Of a stretch of 5,852 nucleotides of DNA, positions 5,368-5,852 are shown in pieces (positions within the stretch are counted from its first letter, which is position 1; every line of letters starts with the position of its first letter). The position numbers and the translations under genes were made by a program. The stretch lies in NCBI GenBank assembly GCA_947461155.1, contig CANHKE010000101.1, positions 1 to 5,852 of the forward strand, read 5' to 3'. A model generated the notes under the pieces. The model did no database searches, had not been told where the DNA came from, and saw only the letters and a list, made by a program, of their open reading frames with translations. The DNA is from Cytophagaceae bacterium. Its GTDB lineage: Bacteria; Bacteroidota; Bacteroidia; Cytophagales; Spirosomataceae.

Positions 5368-5852
5368 ATGAAACAAAATTACGCGCGGCAGCTGCTTGCC
5401 CTGACATGCGTCGGCATGCTTGGAATTAGTGCTTTTCAACTCAAAAAGGCACCTAAACCAGCGCACACCCCATTCGATTCCCTGCAATCATTTCATCAAA
5501 GTTTAGTCGTTCACCCGGACGTACAAATCACGACATTTGCGACCGAACCGATGTTGAAGAATCCCACCAACATGGACATCGATGCAAAGGGGAGAATTTG
5601 GATCACAGAAGCGTATAATTACCGTCCAGCAATCAGCGGAAATCCAACCAATCCCAAAGGGGATCGTATACTAATTTTAGCCGATACGAATGGCGATGGC
5701 GTGGCGGATTCACAGAAAATTTTCTACCAATCGCCTGAATTAAATGCGCCATTGGGTATCGCAGTACTAGATTCGATGGTCATTGTTTCCCAAAGCCCCT
5801 ACATGTGGAAGATGTTTGACGATAACCGCGATGATGTGGCCGACCGAAAAGA
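5368..5852 (+). CDS. Exported PVC-type / L-sorbosone-dehydrogenase-like propeller protein, 3' part outside the window
   Basis: An open frame of 161 codons that continues past the right edge. Residues 1-23 look like a signal peptide (basic start MKQNYARQ, core LLALTCVGMLGISAF). Cys14 does not sit in a proper lipobox. From about residue 50 the sequence has the start of the 'membrane-bound dehydrogenase'/sorbosone-dehydrogenase-like beta-propeller: FATEPMLKNPTNMDIDAKGRIWITEAYNYR (57-86, given here as two joined blocks around N65), GDRILILADTNGDGVADS (98-115), and PLGIAVLDS (128-136). Two calcium-loop-like motifs are seen, DTNGDGVAD (106-114) and a weaker DDNRDDVAD (151-159). Relatives are often about 1000 residues long and may carry a haem-binding CxxCH cytochrome domain further on; this cannot be checked here. 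The product should act in the periplasm on an unknown, perhaps carbohydrate, substrate. Confidence 0.82.
   Translation, partial: MKQNYARQLLALTCVGMLGISAFQLKKAPKPAHTPFDSLQSFHQSLVVHPDVQITTFATEPMLKNPTNMDIDAKGRIWITEAYNYRPAISGNPTNPKGDRILILADTNGDGVADSQKIFYQSPELNAPLGIAVLDSMVIVSQSPYMWKMFDDNRDDVADRK

Overview
The window looks like a chromosomal segment of a Bacteroidota bacterium, most likely of the order Cytophagales. Three things suggest this. Several gene starts are preceded by the Bacteroidota-type -7 box TAnnTTTG instead of a sigma70 -10 box, and no Shine-Dalgarno sequences are evident. Base composition is moderately AT-rich. The gene set also fits: secreted NIPSNAP-domain protein, L-sorbosone-dehydrogenase/PVC-type propeller protein, NlpC/P60 with SH3, and Bacteroidota-style Lgt. 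The assignment is inference; nothing here fixes the genus.

Layout. At the left edge is the 3' part of an NlpC/P60 peptidoglycan peptidase with SH3 domains (+), whose stop codon overlaps that of the convergent lgt gene (-) in a shared CTAG. Upstream of lgt, on the same strand, is a 47-codon gene for a secreted, strongly cationic micropeptide. It has a good promoter with a perfect palindrome centred on its -33 element. The stretch 1742-1927 between this peptide gene and the next gene holds only promoter-like elements and that palindrome. Everything to the right is on the + strand: a 189-aa conserved-looking protein of unknown function, an exported tandem-NIPSNAP protein, a two-gene unit (cytoplasmic-looking five-bladed beta-propeller glycosidase-like protein plus GT2 glycosyltransferase, 4 bases apart), a terminator-like hairpin, and the 5' part of an exported PVC-type/sorbosone-dehydrogenase-like propeller protein that runs off the right edge.

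How the genes relate. Four themes are visible: cell wall turnover (NlpC/P60), lipoprotein maturation (Lgt), surface glycan assembly (propeller plus glycosyltransferase), and periplasmic or exported proteins of oxidative/carbohydrate type (NIPSNAP, PVC-type). Only the propeller/glycosyltransferase pair is clearly an operon; micropeptide-lgt is a plausible second one.

The least explained items are the cationic secreted peptide and a repeated leader layout, seen at lgt and at the propeller gene, in which a TAnnTTTG box overlaps the left arm of a palindrome whose right arm abuts the start codon. No mobile elements, CRISPR arrays, tRNA or rRNA genes were seen.
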